Shown: positions 1 to 9,421, counted from the stretch's first letter. The stretch: 64,000 nucleotides of DNA from Sphingobium sp. TCM1 (GCF_001650725.1 NZ_LXVX01000034.1:186001-250000), one strand, 5' to 3'. Made by a program: numbers and translations. Notes: generated by a model not told the origin, from the letters alone.

Positions 1-130
1 CCATGCCAGCAAGGATGGCGCGGGGCTGGGTCTCGCGATCGTCGAGCGGATCATGGCCGCGCATGGCGGCACGCTGACGACCGATCCCGAAGTGCGCGAA
101 TTGTCGCTGCGCTTCCCGGACAACAGCTAA
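1..130 (+). CDS. Sensor histidine kinase, C-terminal end only
   Basis: Only the last 42 codons are in the window, read in the frame that begins at base 2 and stops at 128-130. The peptide contains the G2 box of a histidine kinase ATPase domain (GAGLGLAIVERIMAAHGG), followed by a short beta strand and the C-terminus. This part binds ATP in two-component sensor kinases. The gene ends 49 bases before a metal RND efflux operon on the same strand, so by analogy with CusS/CzcS-type sensors it may control that operon. That role is inferred. The sensor and dimerisation domains and any response regulator lie outside the window. Confidence 0.85.
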   Translation, partial: HASKDGAGLGLAIVERIMAAHGGTLTTDPEVRELSLRFPDNS

Positions 131-179
131 ATCTTCTCGCCGTCAGGGAGCGGTCAGCTTGTTCCTCTAGCGGAGAGGC

Positions 180-1307
180 ATGAACAGCCGAGCCTATCTT
201 TCCATTGGCGCCGTGGCGCTGGTCGGCATCGTGTCCGGCCTTTGGTGGATCACGGCGAACCCGAACGCGCCAGCCCCCCCTGCGGCGCGGCCGGAGGCGG
301 TGCCAGGAAATGCGGGGAGCGTTTCCGGAGACCTCAAGGTCGACAGCAAGCGGATCGCCCAGCTTGGCATCCGCCTCGCTCCCGCGGTCGCTGCGCAGGA
401 TGCCCCGCTCGCGATGGTGCCGGCGGTGATCCAGCCGCCCGCCAATGCGCGCGTGGCGGTGGCCGCGACCTTTCCGGGCGTGGTGATGCGCACGCTGGTG
501 GTCGAAGGCGACACGGTGCGGCAGGGACAGCCACTGGCGATCATTTCGAGCCGCGAGGTTCTGATGATGGGCGCGGACCTGACCCGCGCGAACGCACGGC
601 TGGGTGTCGCCCGGTCGAATGCCGCGCGGCTCTCGCAACTCAGCCGGGAGGGCATCATTGCCGGTGCGCGCGCCGATGAGGCTCGTGCGATGGCCGTGGA
701 AACCAGCGCCGACGTTTCCGAGAAGGCGCGTATCCTGCGCATGGTCAACGGCCATGGTGCAAGCGGCAACTATACGCTGACGGCGCCAATCGCGGGCCGC
801 ATCACCACGGCCAGCATCCAGACCGGAAATTCGGTGGATGGCACGACCGCGCCTTATGTGATCGATGCAGCGAACCGCTACGAAGTGCTTGGCCAGTTGC
901 CCGAGCGCCTGGTGGGACTGGTCCACCCGGGCATGGTGGTGCGGATCGATCCGGACATACAGGGCCGCGTGACCGCTGTGGGATCCACGATCGATCCGGC
1001 GACCCGTTCTGCCAGCGTAAAGGCCGAGATTGCCGCCGGTCCGGGCATCGTGGCGGGAAGGGCGACCAATCTGCTGATTTCCGGCCCGGCGCCTGCGGGC
1101 GCGGTAGGCGTGCCTGCAGCCGCTGTCGCAACGATGGGTGGCCGGACTGTCGTCTTCGTCGCCACCAGGGGCGGCTTTGCGGTGCGCGAGGTGAAGAGCG
1201 GCGGGGCGAATGGAAGCCGGGCGGTCTTGTTGTCGGGCGTGAAGCCCGGCGAGCAGGTGGTCATCGCCGGCACGAGCGCGCTCAAAGCGCTCGCCTTGTC
1301 GCGGTAA
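180..1307 (+). CDS. RND efflux periplasmic adaptor (CzcB/CusB-type)
   Basis: A 375-residue membrane fusion protein. Residues 1-25 are a hydrophobic N-terminal anchor or signal (YLSIGAVALVGIVSGLWWI). Then come a barrel-sandwich segment (about 95-120, VVEGDTVRQGQPLAIISS), an alpha-hairpin rich in Ala and Arg (about 125-190), the second lipoyl half (TAPIAGRITTASIQTGNSVD) and beta-barrel and membrane-proximal domains. Such adaptors join the inner-membrane pump to the outer-membrane channel. The gene starts at an ATG after an AGCGGAGAGG-like ribosome site and is 7 bases from the permease gene, so the two are co-transcribed. There is no His- or Met-rich metal-binding N-terminus, so the metal cannot be read from this subunit. 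Confidence 0.9.
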   Translation: MNSRAYLSIGAVALVGIVSGLWWITANPNAPAPPAARPEAVPGNAGSVSGDLKVDSKRIAQLGIRLAPAVAAQDAPLAMVPAVIQPPANARVAVAATFPGVVMRTLVVEGDTVRQGQPLAIISSREVLMMGADLTRANARLGVARSNAARLSQLSREGIIAGARADEARAMAVETSADVSEKARILRMVNGHGASGNYTLTAPIAGRITTASIQTGNSVDGTTAPYVIDAANRYEVLGQLPERLVGLVHPGMVVRIDPDIQGRVTAVGSTIDPATRSASVKAEIAAGPGIVAGRATNLLISGPAPAGAVGVPAAAVATMGGRTVVFVATRGGFAVREVKSGGANGSRAVLLSGVKPGEQVVIAGTSALKALALSR

Positions 1308-1314
1308 CCGGCCA

Positions 1315-4300
1315 ATGCTGCGCTCACTGGTCGCGACGGCGCTGTCCTATCGCCTGCTCGTCCTTGCTCTCGCCCTGACCGTTGCAGGCCTCGGCGCATG
1401 GGCGTTCGTGAACCTGCCCGTCGATGCCTATCCCAATATCGCCCAGACGCAGGTCAAGATGATCCTCAAGGCGCCAGGCATGACGCCCGAGGAGGTGGAG
1501 AGCCGCGTCATCGCGCCGATCGAAATGGAGATGTTGGGCATCCCCAACCAGGCAATCCTGCGCTCGACCGCCAAATATGCGATTGCCGACATCACGATCG
1601 ACTTCACCGACGGCACCGACATCTATTGGGCCCGCCAGCAGGTTGCCGAGCGCCTGTCCGGCGTGATGGCCGATCTGCCCGCGTCGGTCGGCGGCGGCCT
1701 CGCCCCAATCTCGACGCCGCTCTCCGACGTCTACATGTTCACGATCGAGGGGCCGCTCAACCTTCAGCAAAAGCGCGAGCTGCTCGACTGGACGATCCGG
1801 CCCGCGCTCAGGACCGTGCCCGGTGTCGCCGACGTCAACGCGCTCGGCGGCTATGTGCGGACGTTCGAGGTGAGGCCAGATCCGGTGGCGCTCGCGAGCG
1901 CGAAGCTTTCGATCGCCGACCTGCGAGGTGCGATCGAGAGCGGTAACCGCAACGACGGCGCGGGACGCCTTACGACTGGCGAGGAAGCGCTGATCGTGCG
2001 CGCGGTCGGCGCGATCCGCACGGTCGAGGATCTCCAATCGCTGGTGATCGCCAGCCGAGACGGTCGCGTCGTCCGGCTGGGCGATGTCGCCTCCGTCGGG
2101 ACCGGCAGTCTCACTCGCTACGGTGCGGTCACCAAGAATGGCGAGGGCGAGGCGGTCGAAGGGCTGGTGATCGCCTTGCGCGGCGCGGATGCCCGCCAGG
2201 TTGTCGAGGGCGTGCGCGCCCGGCTTGCCGAGCTTCAGAAGACTCTGCCGGCCGGTACTCGTATCGATGTCTTCTACGATCGGTCCGATCTCATCGGCCG
2301 CGCCGTCGGCACGGTCGAGGAAGCGCTGCTCGAAGCCACGATCCTAGTGATTATCCTGCTCATCCTGTTCCTGGGCGACTGGCGCGCCGCCGCGATCGTC
2401 GCCGCGACATTGCCGATGGCGGCGCTCATCACCTTCCTGTTCATGCGCGGCATGGGCCTGTCGGCGAACCTGATGAGTCTGGGCGGCCTCGCCATCGCGA
2501 TCGGCATGCTGGTCGATGGCGCGGTGGTGGTGGTCGAGAATATCGTCGAGCGGCTGGGGCGGGCGCATGAAGAAGGCCATCCACGCCTCAACCTGATCTT
2601 CCAGGCGTCAAGCGAGGTCATCGTGCCGGTCTCGGCCGGCATCCTCATCATCGCGCTGGTCTTTTTGCCGCTACTTGCGCTTCAGGGTCTCGAGGGCAAG
2701 CTGTTCGCCCCGGTCGCGCTGACCATCGTCTTCGCGCTCGCCGGATCGCTGCTGCTGGCGCTGACGCTGGTTCCGGTGCTCTCGTCATTTGGGCTTAAGA
2801 ACGGTCATCATGGCGAGCCCTGGATCATGCGCCAGCTCTCGCCGCGTTACCATGCGCTGCTGGAGACTGCGTTTGCGCACAAGCGGGTGGTCTATGGACT
2901 GGCGGCCGCGGGTCTGGTGATTGCCGGTATGGCCTATGGCGCGGTCGGCAAGACCTTCATGCCAACGATGGACGAGGGCTCGGTGATCGTCCAGCTGACC
3001 AAGCTGCCTTCGATCAGCCTCGACCAGTCGGTGAAGGGCGATCTGGCGGTGCAGCGCCTGCTGCGCGCCGTGCCCGAAGTGCAGGACGTGATTGCCCGCG
3101 TCGGCGCGGACGAGATCGGCCTCGATCCGATGGGTCCGAACGAGACCGACAGCTTCGTGCGCCTGAAGCCGCAGTCCGAATGGCGCGGCGACAAGGACTT
3201 CGTCGTCGGCGAGATGCGCAAGGCGATCGAGGGACTGCCCGGCATCCAGCCGAGCTTCACCCAGCCGATCGAGATGCGCGTCTCCGAAATGTTGACCGGC
3301 GCGCGCGGCGACCTCGCGGTCAAGATCTTCGGCCCTGACCTTGCGACGCTGGGGGATCTCGCCGGACAGGTCCAGCACGCGCTCCAGGGCATTCGCGGCG
3401 CCTCTGAGGTGCTGACCGTCGCCAATGACAGCGTCGATTATCTCCAGCTCGACATCGACCGCACCGCCGCGGGGCGGTTCGGCATGCCGGTCGATCAGTT
3501 GCAGGATGCCCTGCGCGCGCAGGTGGAAGGCGTCCGGGCCGGCATCGTGGCCGAGGGGCAGAAGCGCGTGCCCATCGTCATCCGGGGGGATGAGAGCCTG
3601 CGCGCCGATCCCGTCCGCTTCGCCGATCTGCAACTGAAGACACCCGATGGCGTGCTGGCGCGTGTGAGCGACATGGCCCGCGTCGAGAGGACCGAAGGGC
3701 CGGTCAAGCTCGACCATGAGAACGGCTCCCGCTTCGCGCTGGTGCAGGCCTTCGTCTCGGGCCGCGACCTGGTGGGCTATGTCGACGAGGCCAAGGCGGC
3801 GGTGGCGGCAAAGGTCAAGCTGCCGGCCGGATATCGCATCGTCTGGGGCGGTCAGTTCGAGAACCAGCAGCGCGCCTCGGCCCGGCTGATGCTCGTCATC
3901 CCGATGGCGCTGCTGCTCATCTTCTGCGTGCTGCTGGCGACGCTCCGGTCACTGCGCGCCGCGATTCTCATCCTGCTCAACATCCCCTTCGCGATGGTGG
4001 GTGGCGTCGTGTCGCTCTGGGCGTCGGGCGAATATCTTTCGGTGCCCGCGTCGGTCGGCTTCATCGCCCTGCTTGGCATCGCGGTGCTGAACGGGCTCGT
4101 GCTCGTGGCTTATTTCCGCCAGCTCCTCGCGGAGGGCTACGACATGGCCGAGGCAGTACGGCAGGGCGCGGAGCGCAGGCTGCGCCCGGTGCTGATGACC
4201 GCCAGCATCACCGCCTTCGGCCTCGTGCCCCTGCTGTTCGCCAGTGGCCCCGGTTCGGAGATCCAGCGCCCGCTCGCGATCGTCGTCATCGGTGGGCTCA

Positions 4301-4386
4301 TCACCTCCACGCTGCTGACGCTCGTCCTGCTGCCGATCCTGTTCGAGCGCTTTGGCGAAAGTGCCAGGGAAACCGAAAATGCCTGA
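1315..4386 (+). CDS. Heavy-metal RND efflux permease (CzcA/CusA/CnrA family)
   Basis: A 1023-residue proton-driven metal exporter of the HME-RND family, of usual length. Visible landmarks are the opening VNLPVDAYPNIAQTQV, the TM4 block DGAVVVVEN at 401-409, the periplasmic block GLDPMGPNETDSF and paired sets of hydrophobic helices. D401 and E408 match the proton-relay Asp and Glu of CzcA and CusA. The earlier Asp of the CzcA DFG motif is Ala395, as in CusA-like pumps, while the DPMGPNETDSF block resembles CzcA/CnrA-like pumps. The methionine expected at the CusA copper site appears as Gln. Substrate is therefore not fixed by motifs; the neighbouring copper-type receptor and DUF2946 gene favour copper. 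The start codon is 7 bases after the adaptor stop. Confidence 0.93.
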   Translation: MLRSLVATALSYRLLVLALALTVAGLGAWAFVNLPVDAYPNIAQTQVKMILKAPGMTPEEVESRVIAPIEMEMLGIPNQAILRSTAKYAIADITIDFTDGTDIYWARQQVAERLSGVMADLPASVGGGLAPISTPLSDVYMFTIEGPLNLQQKRELLDWTIRPALRTVPGVADVNALGGYVRTFEVRPDPVALASAKLSIADLRGAIESGNRNDGAGRLTTGEEALIVRAVGAIRTVEDLQSLVIASRDGRVVRLGDVASVGTGSLTRYGAVTKNGEGEAVEGLVIALRGADARQVVEGVRARLAELQKTLPAGTRIDVFYDRSDLIGRAVGTVEEALLEATILVIILLILFLGDWRAAAIVAATLPMAALITFLFMRGMGLSANLMSLGGLAIAIGMLVDGAVVVVENIVERLGRAHEEGHPRLNLIFQASSEVIVPVSAGILIIALVFLPLLALQGLEGKLFAPVALTIVFALAGSLLLALTLVPVLSSFGLKNGHHGEPWIMRQLSPRYHALLETAFAHKRVVYGLAAAGLVIAGMAYGAVGKTFMPTMDEGSVIVQLTKLPSISLDQSVKGDLAVQRLLRAVPEVQDVIARVGADEIGLDPMGPNETDSFVRLKPQSEWRGDKDFVVGEMRKAIEGLPGIQPSFTQPIEMRVSEMLTGARGDLAVKIFGPDLATLGDLAGQVQHALQGIRGASEVLTVANDSVDYLQLDIDRTAAGRFGMPVDQLQDALRAQVEGVRAGIVAEGQKRVPIVIRGDESLRADPVRFADLQLKTPDGVLARVSDMARVERTEGPVKLDHENGSRFALVQAFVSGRDLVGYVDEAKAAVAAKVKLPAGYRIVWGGQFENQQRASARLMLVIPMALLLIFCVLLATLRSLRAAILILLNIPFAMVGGVVSLWASGEYLSVPASVGFIALLGIAVLNGLVLVAYFRQLLAEGYDMAEAVRQGAERRLRPVLMTASITAFGLVPLLFASGPGSEIQRPLAIVVIGGLITSTLLTLVLLPILFERFGESARETENA

Positions 4387-4678
4387 CCTGCTTCTGACCT
4401 TCCATTGCGCGATCCGGGACGTGGAGGCGGTCGTGGAGGCGCTCCGCTCCATCGCGCAGGCGCCGATCCATATTCGCGAAGAAGCGGTGCGCGGGCGGGA
4501 TTTCAGCGATGCGCGAACGGCCGAGCAGGTGACGGGCAATCTCCGGCGCAGCGCGATCGAGCTCATAGTCGCCGATGCCACCCTGGACGAGGTGGTCCGG
4601 GCGGTAACGGACTCTCGGCACGAGCAGCCGGTGCGATGGCGCGCCCTGTCGGTGGTCCACCGGGGGAGGATCGCATGA
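4379..4678 (+). CDS. DUF3240 family protein of metal-efflux operons
   Basis: A small soluble protein of 99 residues starting at the ATG that overlaps the permease stop by 8 bases (MPDLLLTFHCAIRDVEAVVE). The family is found between the permease and channel genes of Czc-type operons and is thought to have a PII/ferredoxin-like alpha/beta fold, perhaps sensing or tuning the pump. Its role is not established. The stop overlaps the ATG of the outer-membrane channel gene (ATGA), which implies translational coupling. An in-frame ATG at 4352 exists but lies inside the permease, so 4379 is preferred. Confidence 0.75.
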   Translation: MPDLLLTFHCAIRDVEAVVEALRSIAQAPIHIREEAVRGRDFSDARTAEQVTGNLRRSAIELIVADATLDEVVRAVTDSRHEQPVRWRALSVVHRGRIA

Positions 4679-5919
4679 GGCCATCCGTCCTTGCCTTGGC
4701 CGTGCTCCTGTCGCTGGCCCCTGGCCCGCTGCACGCCCAACGCGCCGACCTTCCACCGGTCGAGAAGATCAATGAAGCGCTCGACAACCATCCGACTGTT
4801 GCCGCCGCAGCAGCGAGAGTCGCAGCCGCTCGGGCGCAGGGCGACATGCTGCGCAAGGGCACCCATGAGGTTCTGGTCACCAGCAGCTATATTCGCCGCA
4901 GCGTTGACCGCGAGGGCGGTTATGACGAGTTCGACGCAACCATCTCACGTCCGTTTCGCTTGCCCGGCAAGGCGGCGCTCGACCGCAAGTCGGGAGCGCT
5001 CGGCGTCGAGGTGGCGGAGAACCAGATGGAGGATGCCCGCCACCAGGCGGCCTTGATGTTCTCCGGCCTCTGGCATGACTGGCTCACCGCCGGCAGCCTT
5101 CACCGCAACGACCTCGATACGGCGCGCTCGCTCGAGGCGGCGCTGGCCGCGCTGCAACGCCGCGTCCAGCTGCGCGATGCCTCGGCGCTCGATCTCGATC
5201 AGGCGTCGGCGGCCCTCGCCCAGGCGAGGGCGCAGGCCGCTGCATCGCGCTCGGCCCGCGAGCAGGCGCGCGTGACACTCGCGGCCACATTTCCGGAGAT
5301 ACCGCTCCCGCCCGAGCCGCCCGAGCTGGCCTTGCCGGAACTGCCGCAGCAGGATCTCGAAGCCATGCGGGGGCTGGTGATCGAGCGCAGCCATGAGATC
5401 CGGGCCGCCGACGGCGAGGCGCAGCGGCTCGCTGTCGTCGCGAGGCGGGTTCGGGCGGACCGGGTTGCCGATCCATCCTTTGGGTTCCGTTTGTTCAGCG
5501 AGCGCAGTGGCATGGAGCAAGGCGCCGGTGTGGTCGCTTCCATCCCGTTGGGCGGCGGTTATCGACGTGCCGCGGCCGATCAGGCCTCAGCCCAGGCGAG
5601 CGCTGCCAGCCTCGAACTTGCCAATGTCCAGCGAGCGGTCGCCGCCATCGCCGATGCTGACTTGTCCAACGCGCGCACCCGGCTGGAGGCGTGGCAAAGC
5701 GCACAGGAATCGGCGCAAAGCGCGGCGCAGGCGGCCGGAAGGACCGAGCGGGGTTACCAACTCGGCGAGATTGATCTGGCCGACATGCTCTATGCCCGCC
5801 GGCAGGCCAAGGACAGCCGACGCTCGGAAATCGAGGCGCGCTCCGAAGCGGCCCGCGCCTTGCTGAAGCTGCAGATAGACTCGCACAGCATCTGGGCGCC
5901 CGACGAGAATGCGCAATAA
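4675..5919 (+). CDS. Outer-membrane efflux channel (CzcC/TolC family)
   Basis: A 414-residue TolC-like protein that completes the tripartite metal pump. The chosen start is the ATG in the ATGA overlap with the preceding gene; it gives a clean signal peptide (VLALAVLLSLAPGPLHA) cleaved before QRADLPP. The mature part has the long Ala/Gln/Arg-rich helices of two outer-membrane factor repeats (about 40-205 and 235-405). The same frame is open upstream to 4405, but that extension would bury the signal peptide and overlaps the DUF3240 gene. Co-transcribed with the pump genes. Confidence 0.88.
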   Translation: MRPSVLALAVLLSLAPGPLHAQRADLPPVEKINEALDNHPTVAAAAARVAAARAQGDMLRKGTHEVLVTSSYIRRSVDREGGYDEFDATISRPFRLPGKAALDRKSGALGVEVAENQMEDARHQAALMFSGLWHDWLTAGSLHRNDLDTARSLEAALAALQRRVQLRDASALDLDQASAALAQARAQAAASRSAREQARVTLAATFPEIPLPPEPPELALPELPQQDLEAMRGLVIERSHEIRAADGEAQRLAVVARRVRADRVADPSFGFRLFSERSGMEQGAGVVASIPLGGGYRRAAADQASAQASAASLELANVQRAVAAIADADLSNARTRLEAWQSAQESAQSAAQAAGRTERGYQLGEIDLADMLYARRQAKDSRRSEIEARSEAARALLKLQIDSHSIWAPDENAQ

Positions 5920-5958
5920 ATAACGTCGTGGTTTTGCGCATTGCCTCTCTTCGATCGC

Positions 5959-6393
5959 ATGGTTAGGTCAGCGGCCGTGAGAAGCAGGGGCGCATCATCA
6001 CGGAACGGACGGGGACTGCTTTTCGCGGCTCTGGCCTTCCTTGCGCTTGCCATCAAGATCATCGTTCCGCCGGGCTTCATGGCGACAACCGATGCGTCGG
6101 GTGGCACTCGGATCGTGATGTGCACCGGCTATGGCGCGGTGACGAAAATCCTGACGATCGACGGCCATGTGAAGGACCTTCCCGCTGAGGATGGCCGACC
6201 AAAACATGATTCCGTTTGCCCCTATTCCGGGCATGCGGCCGCTTCGACCCTGGCCCAGGCCTATCCTGTCGAATGGCCCCCGGCAGGGGTCGATACTGAC
6301 AAGCATACCCCGGCCGCGCTCGGTCTGACGCCCGGACGCGGCATGGCCGCGCCGCCGCCGCCCTCGCGAGGTCCCCCAGTATCCCAGCTCTGA
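5959..6393 (+). CDS. DUF2946 family protein, copper-associated
   Basis: A 144-residue protein with one N-terminal hydrophobic segment (LLFAALAFLALAIKIIVPPGFM). It has the DUF2946 pattern of a Cys after the segment (IVMCTGYG) and a later HDSVCPYSGHAA motif, then a Pro-rich tail. These His, Cys and Met residues suggest metal binding. The family commonly sits beside copper TonB receptors or copper efflux genes, which matches its position here; the molecular function is unknown. The ATG at 5959 is preferred over an in-frame TTG at 5941. Confidence 0.72.
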   Translation: MVRSAAVRSRGASSRNGRGLLFAALAFLALAIKIIVPPGFMATTDASGGTRIVMCTGYGAVTKILTIDGHVKDLPAEDGRPKHDSVCPYSGHAAASTLAQAYPVEWPPAGVDTDKHTPAALGLTPGRGMAAPPPPSRGPPVSQL

Positions 6394-6402
6394 TATTTTA
6401 AC

Positions 6403-6475
6403 GGGCGCCTTGAATGCGGCGGGCGGGGTTCCTGCCTTGCCGCAGCGTGGGCGCCTTGATCTTCAGGCCGCCCGC
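6403..6475 (+). repeat. Direct repeat and inverted repeat in the leader of the TonB receptor
   Basis: An 11-base direct repeat GGGCGCCTTGA occurs at 6403-6413 and 6449-6459. The same stretch holds an inverted repeat GCGGGCGG (6419-6426) with CCGCCCGC (6468-6475), enclosing about 41 bases. It lies 50 bases upstream of the receptor start. It could be a regulator site or a leader structure. I do not see the conserved boxes of a cobalamin riboswitch. The pattern may be chance in GC-rich DNA. Confidence 0.3.
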
Positions 6476-6523
6476 AAGGACGGCAGGGCCGCTTTGTCGG
6501 TCATCTGATCAAGAGCTGATTCC

Positions 6524-8698
6524 ATGATTCATCATTCGATTTTCCCTCGGTCCCTCGCGGGCCGCAGCATGCTGCTGATCTCCGCAACCTGTCTTGCCCC
6601 ATTCACGCCCGCCGTTGCGCAGGAGAGTGTGGCGCTTCCGCAGATCGACGTCGATTCACCCGTTGATGGCTCGTCGCTGCCTTCGGTCTCCGCGACCATC
6701 TTGTCGAGAACAGAGGTCAGGGTGCGGCAATCTCGCACCAGCGATACCGCGCGCATCCTGCAAAGCCTACCCGGCGTGAGCGGCAACAGCGGTGGCGGGT
6801 TTTCCACAATGCCTGCGTTGCGTGGCCTGAACGAGCAGCGGCTCAATATCCTGGTCGATGGATTCGTGATCGACCCGGCATGCCCCAACGACATGAATCC
6901 ACCGCTTTCCTATACAGATCCCCAGACCATCGACGCGATCACCGTCATCACCGGGGTGACGCCAGTCAGCATGGGCGGCGACAGCATCGGCGGAGCCATT
7001 ACCGTTGAAACGGCCCCGCCCGTTTTCTCCACCTCGGGAAACACGTTGTTCAAGGGGGAGGCATCCAGCTTCTTCAGGAGCAATGACGATGCCTTTGGCG
7101 GCGCTGTGACGCTCACCGCCGCGTCGGATCGGTTCAGCCTGACCTACAATGGCTCCTACACACAGGCCGGGAATTACCGGGGCGGCGGTGATCTCGGCGT
7201 TGTTCGCTCAACCGAATATGCGAAGACCGACCACGCACTTGCTCTGGCGATGCAGACCGCTGCGGGTCTTCTGGAACTCAAGGGCGGCTACCATTTCTCG
7301 CCTTATGAGGGTTTTGCCAACCAATATATGGACATGACTTCCAATCGGTCATGGTTCCTCAATGCGCACTACAAAACCGCGTTCGACTGGGGCGACCTCG
7401 ATGTGCGAGCCCAATATCGCGATACAGACCACGCAATGAACTTCCTGGAAGACAAGGGCGGCACCGCCGATGGCGGGATGCCCATGAATACCAAGGTCCA
7501 TACCGCGAGCTATGCGATCAAGGCCGAAATCCTCGCCTCGAGCAAGGACAAGATCCGGGTCGGCAATGAGTTTCATCATCAGTGGCTCGACGACTATTGG
7601 CCACCGGTTGCCGGCAGCATGATGATGGGCCCCAACACATTCGTGAACATCAATGCCGGCAAGCGCGACCGGCTCGGCACCTTCCTGGAGTGGGAGAGGC
7701 GTTGGAACGATGCGGTGACGACCCTGGCCGGGGTGCGTCATGACATGGTGTGGATGGATACGGGCGATGTGCAGCCCTACGCGACCAACATGATGAACAT
7801 GGCGGATGCGGCCGCAGCCGCGTCCTTCAACGCCATCGGCCATGCGCGTTCGGACAGCAACTGGAGCGGCACGGCCCTGGTGCGCTACACACCGGCACAA
7901 GGCGTCAAACTTGAGCTGGGATATGCGCACAAGTTGCGCTCACCCAATCTCTATGAGCGGTACAGCTGGGGGCGCGGCAGCATGGCGAGCCGCATGATCG
8001 GCTGGTTCGGCGATGGCAACGGCTATGTCGGCAATATCGACCTGAAGCCTGAACGGGCCGACACGGTCAGCGCGTCGTTCACATGGGCCGGCGCCGGCGC
8101 GGAGCCTGTGACCGTCACGATCGCGCCCTATTACACGCATGTCGATGACTATATCGACGTCGTCAAGCTGGCCAGTTTCACCGACATGATGGGCATGCCT
8201 ACTGGCTTCGCGCAGTTGCGGTTCGCCAACCGGAAGGCGGAATTCTACGGCGTCGACGTGAGCGCCGCCGCGCCGCTCTGGGATAGCGCGGGAGCGGGCA
8301 GGGGCAAGCTGACGGCTGCCGCCAGCTGGGTGCATGGGGACAATTTGACCGACGGACGGCCACTCTATCATCAGATGCCCTTCAATCTGAAGGTCGCTCT
8401 GGAACATCGTCTGGGGGGTCTCGAGAGCGCCATTGATCTGGAATGGGTGACGGAGAAGAATCGGGTAGACACGATCCGCAACGAGCCGCGCTCAGGGAGC
8501 TATGCCTTGCTGAATCTGCGCACGGCCTATGTCTGGAGCCGGTTTCGGGTCAGCCTCGATATCGAAAATCTCCTGGACAAGGGCTATTCCCTGCCGCTTG
8601 GAGGCATGTCGCTCGGTGACCTGAAGGCAACGGGTTTCGCGCGGCCGGTTCCCGGTCGGGGCCGATCGGTCAATCTGGGCCTGGGCGTCACATTCTGA
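6524..8698 (+). CDS. TonB-dependent outer-membrane receptor, copper type (OprC/NosA-like)
   Basis: A 724-residue TonB-dependent receptor: signal peptide ending near AVAQ, plug domain (about 60-165) with the RGLNEQRLNILVDGF block, and a 22-strand-type barrel ending in a C-terminal Phe (NLGLGVTF). Cys120-PND-Met124 in the plug corresponds to the CxxxM copper ligands of OprC. Several loops are Met-rich (SMMMG, TNMMNM, FTDMMGMPTG). The family takes up copper across the outer membrane using TonB. Here it sits between an efflux system and its own TonB gene, so uptake and export are side by side. The product is also similar in layout to ferric siderophore receptors, but the CxxxM motif favours copper. 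Confidence 0.88.
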   Translation: MIHHSIFPRSLAGRSMLLISATCLAPFTPAVAQESVALPQIDVDSPVDGSSLPSVSATILSRTEVRVRQSRTSDTARILQSLPGVSGNSGGGFSTMPALRGLNEQRLNILVDGFVIDPACPNDMNPPLSYTDPQTIDAITVITGVTPVSMGGDSIGGAITVETAPPVFSTSGNTLFKGEASSFFRSNDDAFGGAVTLTAASDRFSLTYNGSYTQAGNYRGGGDLGVVRSTEYAKTDHALALAMQTAAGLLELKGGYHFSPYEGFANQYMDMTSNRSWFLNAHYKTAFDWGDLDVRAQYRDTDHAMNFLEDKGGTADGGMPMNTKVHTASYAIKAEILASSKDKIRVGNEFHHQWLDDYWPPVAGSMMMGPNTFVNINAGKRDRLGTFLEWERRWNDAVTTLAGVRHDMVWMDTGDVQPYATNMMNMADAAAAASFNAIGHARSDSNWSGTALVRYTPAQGVKLELGYAHKLRSPNLYERYSWGRGSMASRMIGWFGDGNGYVGNIDLKPERADTVSASFTWAGAGAEPVTVTIAPYYTHVDDYIDVVKLASFTDMMGMPTGFAQLRFANRKAEFYGVDVSAAAPLWDSAGAGRGKLTAAASWVHGDNLTDGRPLYHQMPFNLKVALEHRLGGLESAIDLEWVTEKNRVDTIRNEPRSGSYALLNLRTAYVWSRFRVSLDIENLLDKGYSLPLGGMSLGDLKATGFARPVPGRGRSVNLGLGVTF

Positions 8699-8699
8699 C

Positions 8700-9392
8700 G
8701 TGGAGATCGCGCGCAGTCCTGGGTTTCTGAAGACGGGCGCCGAAAGGCTGGTGGCGATCGGTGCCGCCAGCCTGCTCCATATCCTGCTGTTGGGAGTCCT
8801 GCTCCAGGCGTTCGAGGTCCGTCGCTTGGCCCACGCCGACCTCGGATCATCCATTAAGTCGTTCAATCTTCGCGACGAGACGGAAGAGCCCGCCGGTTCC
8901 AAAGCAGATGCAGACGATCCGGCCGAGCGGTCTCCTGCACGGGCCGTCGAGTCCCCACATCCTGCGACTGAAAAGCCGTTGGACATAGTTTCCGGTGGAA
9001 CGGCATCAAGCCAACGGCCGCTTGAAACGGACAAGGACACGAGCCTAAGCCCGCAAGCTGCCATCAGAGGCGAGGCCGAACCCGCGGTCATCGAGGCCGC
9101 CCCTCAAAAGGCTCCAGATGATAAAGTCAGGGCGCTTTATGCCCAGCGGCTGTGGCGCCACATCGCGGCGCGCAGGCCAAGTGGAACACATATTCCGGGA
9201 ACTGCGATCGTGACATTCGCAATGACATCCGACGGTTCCTTGAAAGCCCTGTCGCTGGCGCGATCCAGCGGCAATACAATGCTGGACCGCTTGGCGTTGC
9301 GGACGGTGCGAGCCGCCGCGCCATTTCCTGTGCCGCCGCCCGAATTGCAGGGGGCCGACATGGAATTTTCGCTCCCTTTCGGTTTCCGGTAA
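8700..9392 (+). CDS. tonB: TonB family energy transducer
   Basis: A 230-residue protein with a single N-terminal membrane helix (about 17-40, VAIGAASLLHILLLGVLLQAF), a Pro/Glu-rich periplasmic linker and a TonB C-terminal domain (about 145-228) with the typical pattern GTAIVTFAMTSDGSLKALSL followed by LDRLALRTVRAAAPFPVPP. It carries proton-motive energy from ExbBD to outer-membrane receptors. The GTG start lies directly after the receptor stop, so it is probably dedicated to that receptor. No exbB or exbD is present here, so these must come from elsewhere in the genome. Confidence 0.85.
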   Translation: MEIARSPGFLKTGAERLVAIGAASLLHILLLGVLLQAFEVRRLAHADLGSSIKSFNLRDETEEPAGSKADADDPAERSPARAVESPHPATEKPLDIVSGGTASSQRPLETDKDTSLSPQAAIRGEAEPAVIEAAPQKAPDDKVRALYAQRLWRHIAARRPSGTHIPGTAIVTFAMTSDGSLKALSLARSSGNTMLDRLALRTVRAAAPFPVPPPELQGADMEFSLPFGFR

Positions 9393-9421
9393 AACGCAAT
9401 TCGAATTCTGTGGGGGAACTG

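Noticed and set aside
6394..6523. Cobalamin or other riboswitch before the TonB receptor
   Set aside because: TonB receptors often have one, but I do not see the conserved B12-box or other known riboswitch core, only repeats.
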